Source: Oscillospiraceae bacterium (GTDB lineage: Bacteria > Bacillota > Clostridia > Oscillospirales > Ruminococcaceae). From it: a stretch of DNA of 64,000 nucleotides. The notes beneath the pieces are model-generated. The model saw only the letters and a program-made list of their open reading frames with translations. It ran no database searches and was not told where the DNA came from. Positions 7,982 through 16,354 of this stretch are shown here, piece by piece; the first letter of the stretch is position 1; the number at the start of each line of letters is the position of its first letter. The position numbers and the translations under genes were made by a program. The stretch spans positions 56,276 to 120,275 of the forward strand of contig WQXO01000008.1 in the NCBI GenBank assembly GCA_009784825.1, read 5' to 3'.

Positions 7982-8865
7982 AAATTCCCCTCCTTGGAGG
8001 GGTGCCCCGCAGGGGAGGGGTGGTTCCCTTTAACATAAAACAGAATTATCTCGTCAAGGGTAGCCCGGTCAAGCGTCATATCTGAATACCTGTCGATGTT
8101 ACTTTTAATAAGCACCTCCACCCCGAACTCGTTCTCCCGTTTTCCCGCAATATCACCGGAATCGATTTTGTCAATGTCGCTTTTCCCGCATTTAATAATC
8201 CGGTGATTATCGAGAACATTATCCTTGTTATCCGACATGAAAATCCGCCCTTTATCAATAAAAGTGACATAATCGGCGATTTTCTCCAAATCCACGGTAA
8301 TGTGCGAGGAAATCAGAATTGACCGCTCCCCGTCTAATAAATACTCCATAAACACATCAAGCACTTCATTACGAACGACAGGGTCTAACCCCGATGTCGG
8401 TTCATCCATGATTAACAGCTTTGCATTATGCGACAATGCCACCGCAATTTGCATTTTCATCTTCATGCCCCGTGAAAAATCCTTGAACTTTCTTTTCAAG
8501 GGTAACTCAAACCGTTTCATATACCCGAAGAAAGCTTCCTCGCTCCATTCCTTGTAAATGCCTTTAAAAACCTTATTAATCTGATTGGCATTAAGAACAT
8601 CATGGAAACACGGCTCGTCGAAAACCACCCCGATTTGTTCTTTAATCGCTTCCTCGTCCTTAACACTGTCCTTACCGAATACGGTAACACTCCCGCCGTC
8701 TGTTTTAATTAGGTTAAGTATCGCCTTAATAGTGGTAGACTTTCCCGCACCATTCTGCCCGATGAACCCCATAACACTCCCCTTAGGTAAGCAGAACCCC
8801 ACTTCTTTTAAGCTGAACCCGTCATAATTTTTAACCAAACCCTTAATTTCAATAATATTCTCCAT
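7978..8865 (-). CDS. ABC transporter ATP-binding protein (YtrB-like)
   Basis: 295 residues from ATG at 8865, chosen because MENIIEIKGL begins the conserved domain and GAGGG precedes it; the frame upstream is repeat-derived and rejected. Seen: Walker A GQNGAGKST, signature region DFSRGMKMKM, Walker B LLIMDEPTSGLDP and H-loop SSHI. Energises the two downstream permeases. Odd: the last ~15 residues (NHPSPAGHPSKEGNL) are encoded by a GC-rich interspersed repeat, so the natural C-terminus was probably extended or replaced. Confidence 0.92.
   Translation of the reverse strand: MENIIEIKGLVKNYDGFSLKEVGFCLPKGSVMGFIGQNGAGKSTTIKAILNLIKTDGGSVTVFGKDSVKDEEAIKEQIGVVFDEPCFHDVLNANQINKVFKGIYKEWSEEAFFGYMKRFELPLKRKFKDFSRGMKMKMQIAVALSHNAKLLIMDEPTSGLDPVVRNEVLDVFMEYLLDGERSILISSHITVDLEKIADYVTFIDKGRIFMSDNKDNVLDNHRIIKCGKSDIDKIDSGDIAGKRENEFGVEVLIKSNIDRYSDMTLDRATLDEIILFYVKGNHPSPAGHPSKEGNL
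7982..8024 (-). repeat. GC-rich interspersed repeat, copy 1 (inside CDS)
   Basis: Contains the dyads CCCCTCC-TT-GGAGGGG and CCCCGCAGGGG. A near-identical copy lies at 8939-8976. This copy is inside the 3' end of the ATPase gene and carries the AAGGAGG used by the next gene. Confidence 0.75.
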
Positions 8866-8904
8866 ATTTCCCTCACAATTATAATTAATAAAATACCTGT
8901 TTTC

Positions 8905-8928
8905 TGTAGGGGCGAACTGCGTTCGCCC
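8905..8928. repeat. Palindrome + TGTAG repeat, copy E
   Basis: TGTAG followed by GGGCGAAC-TGC-GTTCGCCC, a perfect 8-bp stem. Reverse-complement relative of the copy inside thiI (56837-56860): same stem, same CTACA/TGTAG flank. It lies in the 251-base gap between gntR and the ATPase gene, which holds only repeats. Confidence 0.75.
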
Positions 8929-8938
8929 GCTTGCAATT

Positions 8939-8976
8939 CCCCTCCTTGGAGGGGTGCCCGTAGGGCGGGGTGGTTC
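8939..8976. repeat. GC-rich interspersed repeat, copy 2
   Basis: Begins CCCCTCCTTGGAGGGGTG, then GCCC-GTA-GGGC, then GGGGTGGTTCC. Same element as 7982-8024, here in non-coding DNA. Confidence 0.75.
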
Positions 8977-9005
8977 CGGTACAAACCGGTGTCTTTCACA
9001 TTCTC

Positions 9006-9054
9006 TGTAGGGGCGGTGACGACAATGCGGACATTCTGTCCACTCTGTCCGCCC
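9006..9054. repeat. Longer TGTAGGGGCGG repeat, copy F
   Basis: Starts TGTAG, then GGGCGG (9011-9016), an inner hairpin GGACA-TTC-TGTCC, and a closing CCGCCC (9049-9054). Probably a longer relative of the palindrome + CTACA family. Confidence 0.5.
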
Positions 9055-9116
9055 GATTCTCCTACCCCTGTCCGCCCGCTCACTCCCCATAATGCACGCT
9101 TTCACCAATTATGGTA

Positions 9117-9488
9117 TCACCCCGTATAAACTAATTTCAAAATTTCGCATAACTCATCAACGCCTATTTTACATAACCGTGCCTTCTCACATGCCAGCAC
9201 CAGCAGCTCCTCTGTTTGCCTAAGCTGTTCCTCCCGAATAAGCTCAATATTCTTAGACTTAACAAAACTGCCCTTACCGGTATACGACTCAATGAACCCC
9301 TGAGCCTCCAACTCCTCATAAGCACGCTTAGTGGTAATAACGCTGATTCGCAGCTCCTTCGCAAGAATTCGCATTGACGGAAGAGCGTCCCCCTCCTTCA
9401 ACACACCCGAGATAATCATCTCCTTAATCTGCGAAATAATCTGCTCATAAATCGGCACCCCGCCGGAATTACTGATAATAATGTCCAT
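9117..9488 (-). CDS. GntR-family regulator (YtrA-like)
   Basis: 123 residues. Winged helix in the first 75: GGVPIYEQIISQIKEMIISG, DALPSMRILAKELRIS, TTKRAYEELEAQGF, then GKGSFV. The short helical C-terminus without a ligand domain is the YtrA type. Start 9488 is chosen because GGAGAG lies just before it; two upstream in-frame codons overlap the operator. First gene of the ABC-2 operon, likely repressing it through the palindrome at its own promoter. Confidence 0.9.
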   Translation of the reverse strand: MDIIISNSGGVPIYEQIISQIKEMIISGVLKEGDALPSMRILAKELRISVITTKRAYEELEAQGFIESYTGKGSFVKSKNIELIREEQLRQTEELLVLACEKARLCKIGVDELCEILKLVYTG

Positions 9489-9498
9489 AATTCTCTCC

Positions 9499-9527
9499 AT
9501 ATTGTATATATACGATATACACAATAT
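9499..9527. promoter_or_regulatory. GntR operator palindrome
   Basis: 13-bp arms with one mismatch around a 3-bp centre: ATATTGT at 9499-9505 mirrors ACAATAT at 9521-9527. It overlaps the -10 element and likely start site of the gntR promoter, the place expected for autorepression. Confidence 0.7.
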
Positions 9528-9551
9528 ACCATATTAAAAAGCACTTGTCAA
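9523..9551 (-). promoter_or_regulatory. gntR-ABC operon promoter
   Basis: Minus strand TTGACA (9546-9551), 17-bp spacer, TATATT (9523-9528); the -10 lies in the operator. Confidence 0.8.
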
Positions 9552-9662
9552 TACCTTTTTTTAAATTTCCAACAAAATTTTAAAAAACTATTTATTTTTT
9601 TATAAAAACATGTTATACTTATCGGGAATGTATTAAAATATAAAAGGGAGGGTTTGCATTTA

Positions 9663-10208
9663 ATGGCAAAAATAGCATTTATAACAGGGGGAGCCTCAAG
9701 CGGAAAATCCCGATGGGCAGTAAACTGCTTTGAATCCTGCGACGATGTCATGTATATGTACATAGCCGATGACTTAGACAAGGAAATCGCAGGCAGAATC
9801 GAATACAACTGCAAAAACCGAGGGATTGAGTGGGTCATAAAAACAGGAGCAGACAATCTTGTTGAATTGGTTGAGGGGCACAAGTTTTCTATTTTAGATA
9901 ACTTAGGTGCATATGTCAACCGCAGAATTAACGAGAAATGCCCCGATATAAGCACAATGACCGAGGAAAGCCGCCGAGAAATCGAGCAATACATTATTGA
10001 CGAGATTATCAAGCTCATTGACTCGATTAAAGACATGAACGGGAACCTCCTTATTATCTCAACAGAGCTTAACTACTGTCCAATCCCGAAAGACCTTGAC
10101 CAGAGGTGGTTTAGGGAAATCATGGGCAACATTAACCAGAGGATAGCCAATATGTGTACCGAGGTATACTTAGCGGCAAGCGGCATAGTCTTCAAAATAA
10201 AAGGCTGA
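9663..10208 (+). CDS. CobU-like kinase/guanylyltransferase, altered active site
   Basis: 181 residues. CobU phosphorylates adenosylcobinamide and transfers GMP in B12 assembly. Seen: P-loop TGGASSGKS (8-16) and the C-terminal pattern RWFREIMGNINQRIA...YLAASGI typical of CobU. Odd: the segment matching CobU RI-x-HH...RP..W reads RIEYNCKNRGIEW, so the histidine that carries GMP in Salmonella CobU (His46) aligns with Asn49, and TNEVG reads STELN. Kinase activity may remain while GMP transfer is doubtful, or the role has changed. No other cobalamin genes are adjacent. ATG 9663 is chosen for its spacing to GGGAGGG (9646-9652). Confidence 0.75.
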   Translation: MAKIAFITGGASSGKSRWAVNCFESCDDVMYMYIADDLDKEIAGRIEYNCKNRGIEWVIKTGADNLVELVEGHKFSILDNLGAYVNRRINEKCPDISTMTEESRREIEQYIIDEIIKLIDSIKDMNGNLLIISTELNYCPIPKDLDQRWFREIMGNINQRIANMCTEVYLAASGIVFKIKG

Positions 10209-10254
10209 CGAACAATTGACAAACAATTGACAATGTACAATTGACAATTTACAA
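10206..10254 (+). repeat. Stop-codon repeat copy 2
   Basis: TGACGAACAATTGACAA at the cobU-like stop, followed by further units of the ACAATTGACAAT type. The TGA is the gene's stop codon. Matches the copies at 5076-5127 (reverse) and 14101-14143. Confidence 0.75.
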
Positions 10255-10286
10255 TTATTTTTATTTAAGAAAGGGTATTTTTTATT

Positions 10287-11336
10287 ATGACATTCGATGA
10301 ATTTGTAATGGCGGCACGGGACAAGAACGCTTCCGACATACACATGACGGTGGACCAGCCCACAGTGTTCCGCATAAACGGAGATTTAACCAAGTTAGAG
10401 GGGTTGAGCGAAATCCCCATAAACAACCGAATGATACTGTCACTGCTTAACGCCGACCAGGAGGAACGCCTCAATAACGGTGACGATATTGACTTCGTGT
10501 TAGAGCTCAAGAACGGCAACAGACAGCGTATAAACGTCTACCGCCAAATGGGCAAGCTTGCCTGTGCTATTCGTCTGTTGAACAGCAAGCTCCCGACGAT
10601 TGAAGACCTGCAGCTCCCCTATATTTTAAAAGACCTTGCAGAGCAGAAGAAAAGCGGGCTGATTATGGTAACAGGCGTTTCCGGAAGCGGAAAAACCACC
10701 ACTCTGTCAATTATATTAGAACATATCGCCTCCACCCGTGCATGCCACATCGTCACAATTGAAGACCCTGTGGAATACCGTTACGGGCAGAAATTAGCGA
10801 CAATCCACCAGCGTGAAATCGGCAGAGACGTGAAGAACTTCCAATACGCACTCAGGAGTGCCCTGCGTGAAGACCCCGACGTTATATTCGTCGGCGAAAT
10901 GCGTGACTATGAAACCATGCAGTTAGCGGTAACAGCCGCAGAAACAGGTCACTTAGTATTAGCGACCATGCACACAAGGGGAGCGGTTCACGCCGTAAAC
11001 CGAATTGTAGACGCTTGCCCCCATAATATCCAACAGCAAATGTTAGTTCAGCTGTCACAGATTTTAGAATGTGTCATAAGCCAGTCACTCCTCCCGTTAA
11101 AGAACGGCAGAGGACGTGTCGCCGCATTAGAAGTGTTAATCGGCACAGACGCCGTCAAGAACCTTATTCGCTCCAACAAGTGCCACCAGCTTGAATCGGC
11201 AATGCAGCAGGGTAAAAACGTAGGCATGAGCATAATGGACGATGCAATCGCAGAACTCTACCGCAGAGACTTAATCACAAGGGAAACCGCAATTTCATAT
11301 GCGATTGACCGAAATGCAATAACATCAAAATTTTAG
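10287..11336 (+). CDS. pilT: PilT-type retraction ATPase, orphan
   Basis: 349 residues. Hexameric ATPase that retracts type IV pili in known systems. Seen: N-terminal PAS-like domain beginning with SDIHMTV, Walker A GVSGSGKTTT, Asp box EDPVEYRY, Walker B region EDPDVIFVGEMRD and His box MHTRGA. Full length. No pilin, PilB, PilC or PilD gene is in the window, so its partners must lie elsewhere or it has another job. Probably co-transcribed with the glycosidase nine bases downstream. Confidence 0.9.
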   Translation: MTFDEFVMAARDKNASDIHMTVDQPTVFRINGDLTKLEGLSEIPINNRMILSLLNADQEERLNNGDDIDFVLELKNGNRQRINVYRQMGKLACAIRLLNSKLPTIEDLQLPYILKDLAEQKKSGLIMVTGVSGSGKTTTLSIILEHIASTRACHIVTIEDPVEYRYGQKLATIHQREIGRDVKNFQYALRSALREDPDVIFVGEMRDYETMQLAVTAAETGHLVLATMHTRGAVHAVNRIVDACPHNIQQQMLVQLSQILECVISQSLLPLKNGRGRVAALEVLIGTDAVKNLIRSNKCHQLESAMQQGKNVGMSIMDDAIAELYRRDLITRETAISYAIDRNAITSKF

Positions 11337-11345
11337 GATAATATT

Positions 11346-12308
11346 ATGGAAATTAAAGGCTACACATACGGTTACAACGGCATAAGGGGCGATTTCAGAA
11401 AACCCGAGGCGGTTAAATCACAAGAGCTGCTTTACGATTTAGGCGTAAACTGGCTCTGCCTTGCCGTGGTCAATCATCAAAAAGCGTTCCACTCCACCGA
11501 AATCACCTTCGATTATTCGAGAACCCCCACAGACAGGGACATTATTTTCTCAGTGGAAAAAGCCCGTGCAAAAGGCATAAAGGTATGCTTGAAGCCCATG
11601 TTAAACTCGGCAGATTCTGTGTGGCGTGCTTACATCAAATTCCCGGACGAGAACATGCGGGGCGTTGATGTATACTGGGGGGAATGGTTCAAGAACTACT
11701 CGGCATTCATGCTGCACTACGCTGAATTGGCGGAGGAATTAGGGTGCGAAATGCTCTGCATAGGGTGCGAAATGTCGGGAACAGAACACAAAAACGACTA
11801 CTGGCGTACTCTAATCGCAGAAATCCGCAAAATCTATTCCGGCAAGCTGACCTACAATACCAACCACCACCACGAGGACAGGATTGAGTGGTTCGATGCG
11901 TTGGACTACATAGGAACATCAGCATATTACCAGGTCGGGATTAACGGGCCCGAACCCGAGAAAATGCGTGCAGAATGGGAAAAAGTCCGTGAAAACTTAG
12001 GTGCTTTATCCGACAAAACCGGAAAGAAATACGTGTTTATGGAAATCGGGTGCCGCTCAGCGAAGGGCTGCTCGGCTATCCCGTGGGACTTTTCGCACAG
12101 GGAATACCCGTTCGACGAACAAGAACAAGCAGATTTTTACGAAACCTGCCTCGACGTATTCATGAACGACTCTCGCTTCGCAGGCGTATTTTGGTGGGAC
12201 TGGTCTACGTTTATATACGATACCCGTGAGGAAGCGTTGAACGAATTGGGGTTTAATATCCACCTCAAAAAAGCCGAAGAGGTTATAAAAAAGAAATATG
12301 CCGAATGA
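11346..12308 (+). CDS. GH113-like cytoplasmic glycosidase
   Basis: 320-residue TIM-barrel enzyme without signal peptide. It resembles family GH113 (beta-mannanase/mannosidase type). Candidate catalytic acids are Glu142 (IGCEMSG) and Glu233 (FMEIGCRS), with correct spacing, and GVFWWDWST lies near the C-terminus as in the family. A cytosolic location suggests action on imported oligosaccharides. It follows pilT by nine bases and overlaps the methyltransferase gene by 11, so all three are likely one transcript. Substrate not determined. Confidence 0.75.
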   Translation: MEIKGYTYGYNGIRGDFRKPEAVKSQELLYDLGVNWLCLAVVNHQKAFHSTEITFDYSRTPTDRDIIFSVEKARAKGIKVCLKPMLNSADSVWRAYIKFPDENMRGVDVYWGEWFKNYSAFMLHYAELAEELGCEMLCIGCEMSGTEHKNDYWRTLIAEIRKIYSGKLTYNTNHHHEDRIEWFDALDYIGTSAYYQVGINGPEPEKMRAEWEKVRENLGALSDKTGKKYVFMEIGCRSAKGCSAIPWDFSHREYPFDEQEQADFYETCLDVFMNDSRFAGVFWWDWSTFIYDTREEALNELGFNIHLKKAEEVIKKKYAE

Positions 12309-13359
12309 ACTACCACTCTGGGAATATCTTAAAACAACCCCGTCACCCATAATTCTCTACGGAACGGGCGACGGTGCCGACAAGGTCATCGCCGTCATGG
12401 AACGCCACGGGTTAACCCCGTCGGCAATAATGGCGAGTGACGATTTTGTGCGAGGGCAGTCTTTTAAAGGCTTCGACGTCCTGAAATTCGAGGAAGTTAA
12501 AAAACGCTTCACCGATTTTATAATCCTCACCTGCTTCGGAACAGACAGAGAGGATGTGCTCGGCAACATTATCAAGCTATCCGAACGATATGAAATCTAC
12601 GCCCCGGACTTGCCGTTATTCGGCGAAGATATATACGATGTAAACTATGTCGAAAAACACGGCGAAAAGCTAAGCAAGGCAAGAGGGTTACTGTCTGACG
12701 AAAAATCCCGTCATGTGTTTGACAACTGGTTAGAGTATCGCCTAAGCGGGAGAATAGACATTCTCGAAGAAATCGCAACCCCCCGTGACGAGGATTTGTC
12801 CCTGCTTAACCTCAAGGACAATGAATTGTTCATAGATGCGGGTGCATTTAAGGGCGACACGGTTGACGAATTTTTGAAGCATACCAACAGCAAATTCAAT
12901 AAAATCATAGCAATAGAACCCGATGCGAAGAATTACATATGGCTCAAACGCAGGTTCTACGCCTACGGAATTGGTTTATTTCTCCCCGTAAACGCAGCCG
13001 CATGGAACACAGACGGCACAGTTAATTTCTCCGCAAAAACAGGGCGTGCAGGTTCATTAACCGGCACGGGCAGGCAAATTGAAATCGCCTCAGTGAAAAT
13101 CGACACGTTATGTATTGACGAAAATTCCAAGCCCACATTTATAAAAATCGACACCGAGGGGAGCGAGGCGAAGGTTATTGAGGGGGCAAAAAACGTAATA
13201 TCAAGGCACAAGCCAAAGCTGCTCATCTCGCTTTACCACCGCCCGGAGGACATGTACGAACTGCCCATACTGCTTAATTCAATAAACCCGAAATACAAGA
13301 TGTATCTTCGCAAAACCCGCTGTCTCCCGGGCTGGGAATTTAATTTATTCGCTATTTAA
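12298..13359 (+). CDS. FkbM-family methyltransferase
   Basis: 353 residues. The N-terminal ~110 residues form a Rossmann-like domain (PIILYGTGDGADKVI) of the kind joined to sugar or glycan enzymes. The C-terminal FkbM domain has the SAM-binding motif FIDAGAFKGDTVDEF (about 178-192) and FIKIDTEGSEAKVIEGA. Probably an O-methyltransferase acting on a glycan or natural product. Start overlaps the glycosidase end by 11 bases. Confidence 0.82.
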   Translation: MPNELPLWEYLKTTPSPIILYGTGDGADKVIAVMERHGLTPSAIMASDDFVRGQSFKGFDVLKFEEVKKRFTDFIILTCFGTDREDVLGNIIKLSERYEIYAPDLPLFGEDIYDVNYVEKHGEKLSKARGLLSDEKSRHVFDNWLEYRLSGRIDILEEIATPRDEDLSLLNLKDNELFIDAGAFKGDTVDEFLKHTNSKFNKIIAIEPDAKNYIWLKRRFYAYGIGLFLPVNAAAWNTDGTVNFSAKTGRAGSLTGTGRQIEIASVKIDTLCIDENSKPTFIKIDTEGSEAKVIEGAKNVISRHKPKLLISLYHRPEDMYELPILLNSINPKYKMYLRKTRCLPGWEFNLFAI

Positions 13360-13377
13360 AAACACAACGGAGGAATT

Positions 13378-14103
13378 ATGAGAAGAATAGTATTAATAAT
13401 TCTGACAATATTAGTCGCAGGCATTGTGACGTTTTTCTGCCTGCGTGAATTTGCTATTCCCGAAATCGCTTACGTAACCGATTACACCAAACAAGCGGGC
13501 GATAACCAATTCACTGTCTGGCGGCTATATGCCGCACAGGTTGACGAGGCGGCATTCGCAGAGGAGTTAGAGGGCATAATAAACATGACCGAATACGATG
13601 AGGAGGAAATTCTGAAAGCGGCAATCGCATCAGGAAATCCGGAGTTCTACCCCGCCTTTAGTATGAACGTCTACAACGCCGGAACAGAAATCTACTTAGG
13701 CGGATATATTGAGGTGAAGTTAGCGGAAAAGCAAGAGGAGCTGAGGTTCAAATTCGGCGAAATCAGCTTAGAGGCAATCACCCGTGAATTAATAATAGAG
13801 GATATTGAGATTATCCCCTATGCCGGAAGTGAAAACGAGCAATTGGTAAAAATCATGTCACCCCAAAAAATGGCGGTTGACTTAACTAATGCGGCGGCAT
13901 ATACTATAAAGCTGAACGGCACAAGCGGAACTGTTATATTACAATATAAATTCACCATAGAAGCCGACACATTCCTCCCGAAAACCGTTCTGACCGAGCA
14001 GATTTTGCGTGTTCACGCCAATATAACATTAGGCGATGACGGCAACCTGACAGTGGAATTCATTAACGAACCCTATTCAGATTTAGAAGACTTGGGAGCT
14101 TGA
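13378..14103 (+). CDS. Membrane-anchored hypothetical protein
   Basis: 241 residues: one N-terminal membrane helix (about 4-25) and an extracytoplasmic acidic domain rich in beta-strand. No family recognised and no catalytic motif seen. GGAGG precedes the ATG, 18 bases after the FkbM gene. The stop codon TGA begins a repeat also found at the ends of rpsR and the cobU-like gene. Confidence 0.7.
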   Translation: MRRIVLIILTILVAGIVTFFCLREFAIPEIAYVTDYTKQAGDNQFTVWRLYAAQVDEAAFAEELEGIINMTEYDEEEILKAAIASGNPEFYPAFSMNVYNAGTEIYLGGYIEVKLAEKQEELRFKFGEISLEAITRELIIEDIEIIPYAGSENEQLVKIMSPQKMAVDLTNAAAYTIKLNGTSGTVILQYKFTIEADTFLPKTVLTEQILRVHANITLGDDGNLTVEFINEPYSDLEDLGA

Positions 14104-14143
14104 CGAACAGTTGACAGTTGACAATGCACAATTGACAATTATG
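14101..14143 (+). repeat. Stop-codon repeat copy 3
   Basis: TGACGAACAGTTGACA at the stop of the preceding gene, continuing in GACAATGCACAATTGACAAT. The rest of the gap to 14306 is AT-rich with a GC-alternating tract at 14252-14262; I see no gene or clear promoter there. Confidence 0.7.
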
Positions 14144-14306
14144 CATACATTATACAGCATTTATGCAACGAAAAACACGGTAATTATACTGTAATTTATA
14201 GCATTTTACAAACGCTCTTTATAAATATAAATATTATAATTATAATAATGTGCGTGCGCGCGAAAACGCAGACATTGCATAAATGCATAAAATAAGGAAT
14301 AAAACT

Positions 14307-15527
14307 ATGGACTTAGATAAAAAGCAGCTTGAACAGCAATACGCTCAAATTAAGGGCATGGGGCTATACCTTGATATGTCAAGGGGAAGACCCGGCCCCG
14401 ATGTTGTTGACTTGGTTAACGAAATGCTGACACTGCCCGCAAACAATTACAAAACATCAAATAATATTGACTGCCGCAACTACGGTATTCTCGACGGTAT
14501 CCCCGAAATAAAGAAGCTCTTCGCCCCCATGCTTGAATGCTCGGAGGAAGAGCTTATTATTGGCGGGAATTCCAGCCTGCAACTGATGTACGATACTATT
14601 GTGCGGGCAATGCTTCTCGGCACAGGAGGGGGGAGCTTACCGTGGCACAGCCAAAAACCGAAATTCCTATGCCCCGTCCCGGGATATGACCGTCACTTCG
14701 CCATCTGCGAAAGCCTTTCGATTGAGATGATTAACATACCAACCGACGAAAACGGGCCAAACATGGACATGGTGGAGGAATTAGTCGCCTCAGACAAATC
14801 CATAAAAGGCATATGGTGCGTGCCTATGTACGCCAACCCCACAGGAATAGTCTACTCCGATGAAACTGTCCGTCGTATGGCAAAACTAAAACCCGCCGCA
14901 GATGACTTTAGAATCTTCTGGGACAATGCATACTGTATTCACCATTTAACCGACAACCCTCCCGTATTATTAAATATACTTGACGAGTGTAAAAAAGCCG
15001 GCAATCCCGACATGGTGTATGTGTTCGCCTCAACCTCGAAAATATCGTTCCCCGGCGGCGGTATTGCTATGCTTGGTGCAAGTAAAACTAACGCCGATTA
15101 TATAAGGAAGCATATGGGCTGCCAAACAATCGGCTCAGACAAGTTAAATCAATTAAGGCACGTGCAATTTTTTAAAGACTATGACGGGGTTAAGGCACAT
15201 ATGGAATTAATCCGAAAGGTGCTTCAGCCTAAGTTTGAAGCGGTGCTTGACGTGTTATCAAGCGAGCTTAATTCCGAATTGGGTGAATGGCATGTTCCGC
15301 AGGGCGGCTACTTCATCTCCTTTAACGGCAAGCCCGGCACAGCCAAACGTATAGTCGAGCTTTGTAAAGAGGCGGGCGTGGTTCTAACGGGAGCGGGTGC
15401 AACATTCCCGTATCTGAACGACCCGGAGGACAGGAACATCCGCATAGCCCCCACCTTCCCCACCGTCGAGGAATTGCGTCAAGCAATGGAAATATTCTGC
15501 ATAAGCGTTAAGTTAGCAACTATATAA
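14307..15527 (+). CDS. Class I aminotransferase (aspartate-type 1c)
   Basis: 406 residues, PLP enzyme. The N-terminus has MSRGRPGPDVVDLVNEML, the counterpart of TRGKPSPEQLDL in Corynebacterium AspT-type enzymes; the PLP lysine is in FASTSKISFPGGG; the substrate Arg region is RNIRIAPTFP near the C-terminus. Likely transfers amino groups between aspartate/alanine and 2-oxoglutarate. ATG 14307 is preferred over the in-frame ATG at 14283 because AAGGA stands eight bases before it. Its end overlaps the opposing CPBP gene by eight bases. Confidence 0.88.
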   Translation: MDLDKKQLEQQYAQIKGMGLYLDMSRGRPGPDVVDLVNEMLTLPANNYKTSNNIDCRNYGILDGIPEIKKLFAPMLECSEEELIIGGNSSLQLMYDTIVRAMLLGTGGGSLPWHSQKPKFLCPVPGYDRHFAICESLSIEMINIPTDENGPNMDMVEELVASDKSIKGIWCVPMYANPTGIVYSDETVRRMAKLKPAADDFRIFWDNAYCIHHLTDNPPVLLNILDECKKAGNPDMVYVFASTSKISFPGGGIAMLGASKTNADYIRKHMGCQTIGSDKLNQLRHVQFFKDYDGVKAHMELIRKVLQPKFEAVLDVLSSELNSELGEWHVPQGGYFISFNGKPGTAKRIVELCKEAGVVLTGAGATFPYLNDPEDRNIRIAPTFPTVEELRQAMEIFCISVKLATI

Positions 15528-16134
15528 TATCAAACATCATAACCAACGCACTCGCATAATTCGCTAACCCATGCATAATCCAGCTTGGGACTATTGAACC
15601 GCCGGCAGACCTTTCGTTTAAGTACCCCATAATGAACCCGACAAATCCCGTGAATACGACTGCTATAACAGCGGCGAATATTCCGGCGGAGGGTAGGAAC
15701 ATTACACCGTGAAGCAGCCCGAACAATACTGCTTGAATAGTGTTCCCCACAGTGAACCCCCACTTGTTAATCGCCCGCTTTCCTATGAAACCCCTAAACA
15801 CAATTTCCTCAGACAAACCGGTTTGAATAAATGCGTAAAACAGGGCAGGGACTAATCCCGCAATACCCAATCCGTGAAACTGCGATGCGGCAGTTGTTTC
15901 CTTATCGATGAAGAATATTTTTATCAATTCACCGGCGACTGACAGCAGTATAAACGAGCCGATGAATAATAAAAAAAACTGCGGCTTTTTATTAATAACA
16001 GGCTTCTTAAATCCGAGCCATTTGAAAAAGTTTTCTTTTTTCCTCGCAAATATAAGCCAAATAATAAACGGAATTATACTGAAGAGCAAAACTTGAAAAA
16101 TTGAACTGAAAATCATAGAAAGCGTCATTTCCAT
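15520..16134 (-). CDS. CPBP-family intramembrane protease
   Basis: 204 residues, about six membrane helices. CPBP motifs are present: EEIVFRG (EExxxR), FGLLHG (FxxxH) and WIMHGLANY (HxxxN/A-type third motif). Family members include Rce1-type proteases and bacteriocin-immunity proteins. It follows the DUF2975/XRE pair in the same direction with short gaps, so the three are probably one operon. Confidence 0.85.
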   Translation of the reverse strand: MEMTLSMIFSSIFQVLLFSIIPFIIWLIFARKKENFFKWLGFKKPVINKKPQFFLLFIGSFILLSVAGELIKIFFIDKETTAASQFHGLGIAGLVPALFYAFIQTGLSEEIVFRGFIGKRAINKWGFTVGNTIQAVLFGLLHGVMFLPSAGIFAAVIAVVFTGFVGFIMGYLNERSAGGSIVPSWIMHGLANYASALVMMFDII

Positions 16135-16139
16135 AATCT

Positions 16140-16346
16140 TTACTCCTCCCCTTTATATTCCAAAATATCACCCGGCTGACACTGTAAAACCTCGCAGATT
16201 TTTTCCAATGTGGAAAAGCGGATTGCACTGATTTTCCCTGTTTTAATATTAGACAGGTTGACGTTGGAAATCCCTACCTTTTCGGCTAATTCGTTTAATG
16301 AGATTTTCCTGTCCGCCATAACACGGTCAAGTCTTAATATAATCAT
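16140..16346 (-). CDS. XRE-family regulator (YozG-like)
   Basis: 68-residue Cro/CI helix-turn-helix protein; nearly all of it is the DNA-binding domain (SLNELAEKVGISNVNLSNIKTG). Small stand-alone regulators of this type are commonly paired with DUF2975 membrane proteins, as here. Likely controls the promoter upstream of the DUF2975 gene. Confidence 0.9.
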   Translation of the reverse strand: MIILRLDRVMADRKISLNELAEKVGISNVNLSNIKTGKISAIRFSTLEKICEVLQCQPGDILEYKGEE

Positions 16347-16354
16347 ATAACCTC

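Noticed and set aside
8866..9108. N-terminal extension of the ABC ATPase
   Set aside because: The extra frame is made of GC-rich interspersed repeats; the conserved domain starts at 8865 with its own ribosome binding site.
9571..9617. Strong promoter for the cobU-like gene
   Set aside because: A TATACT at 9612-9617 is plausible, but no convincing -35 stands 16-18 bases upstream.
14104..14306. Small gene or RNA in the gap before the aminotransferase
   Set aside because: Only repeat units and AT-rich sequence with a short alternating GC tract; no frame with a ribosome binding site and no stable RNA fold evident.
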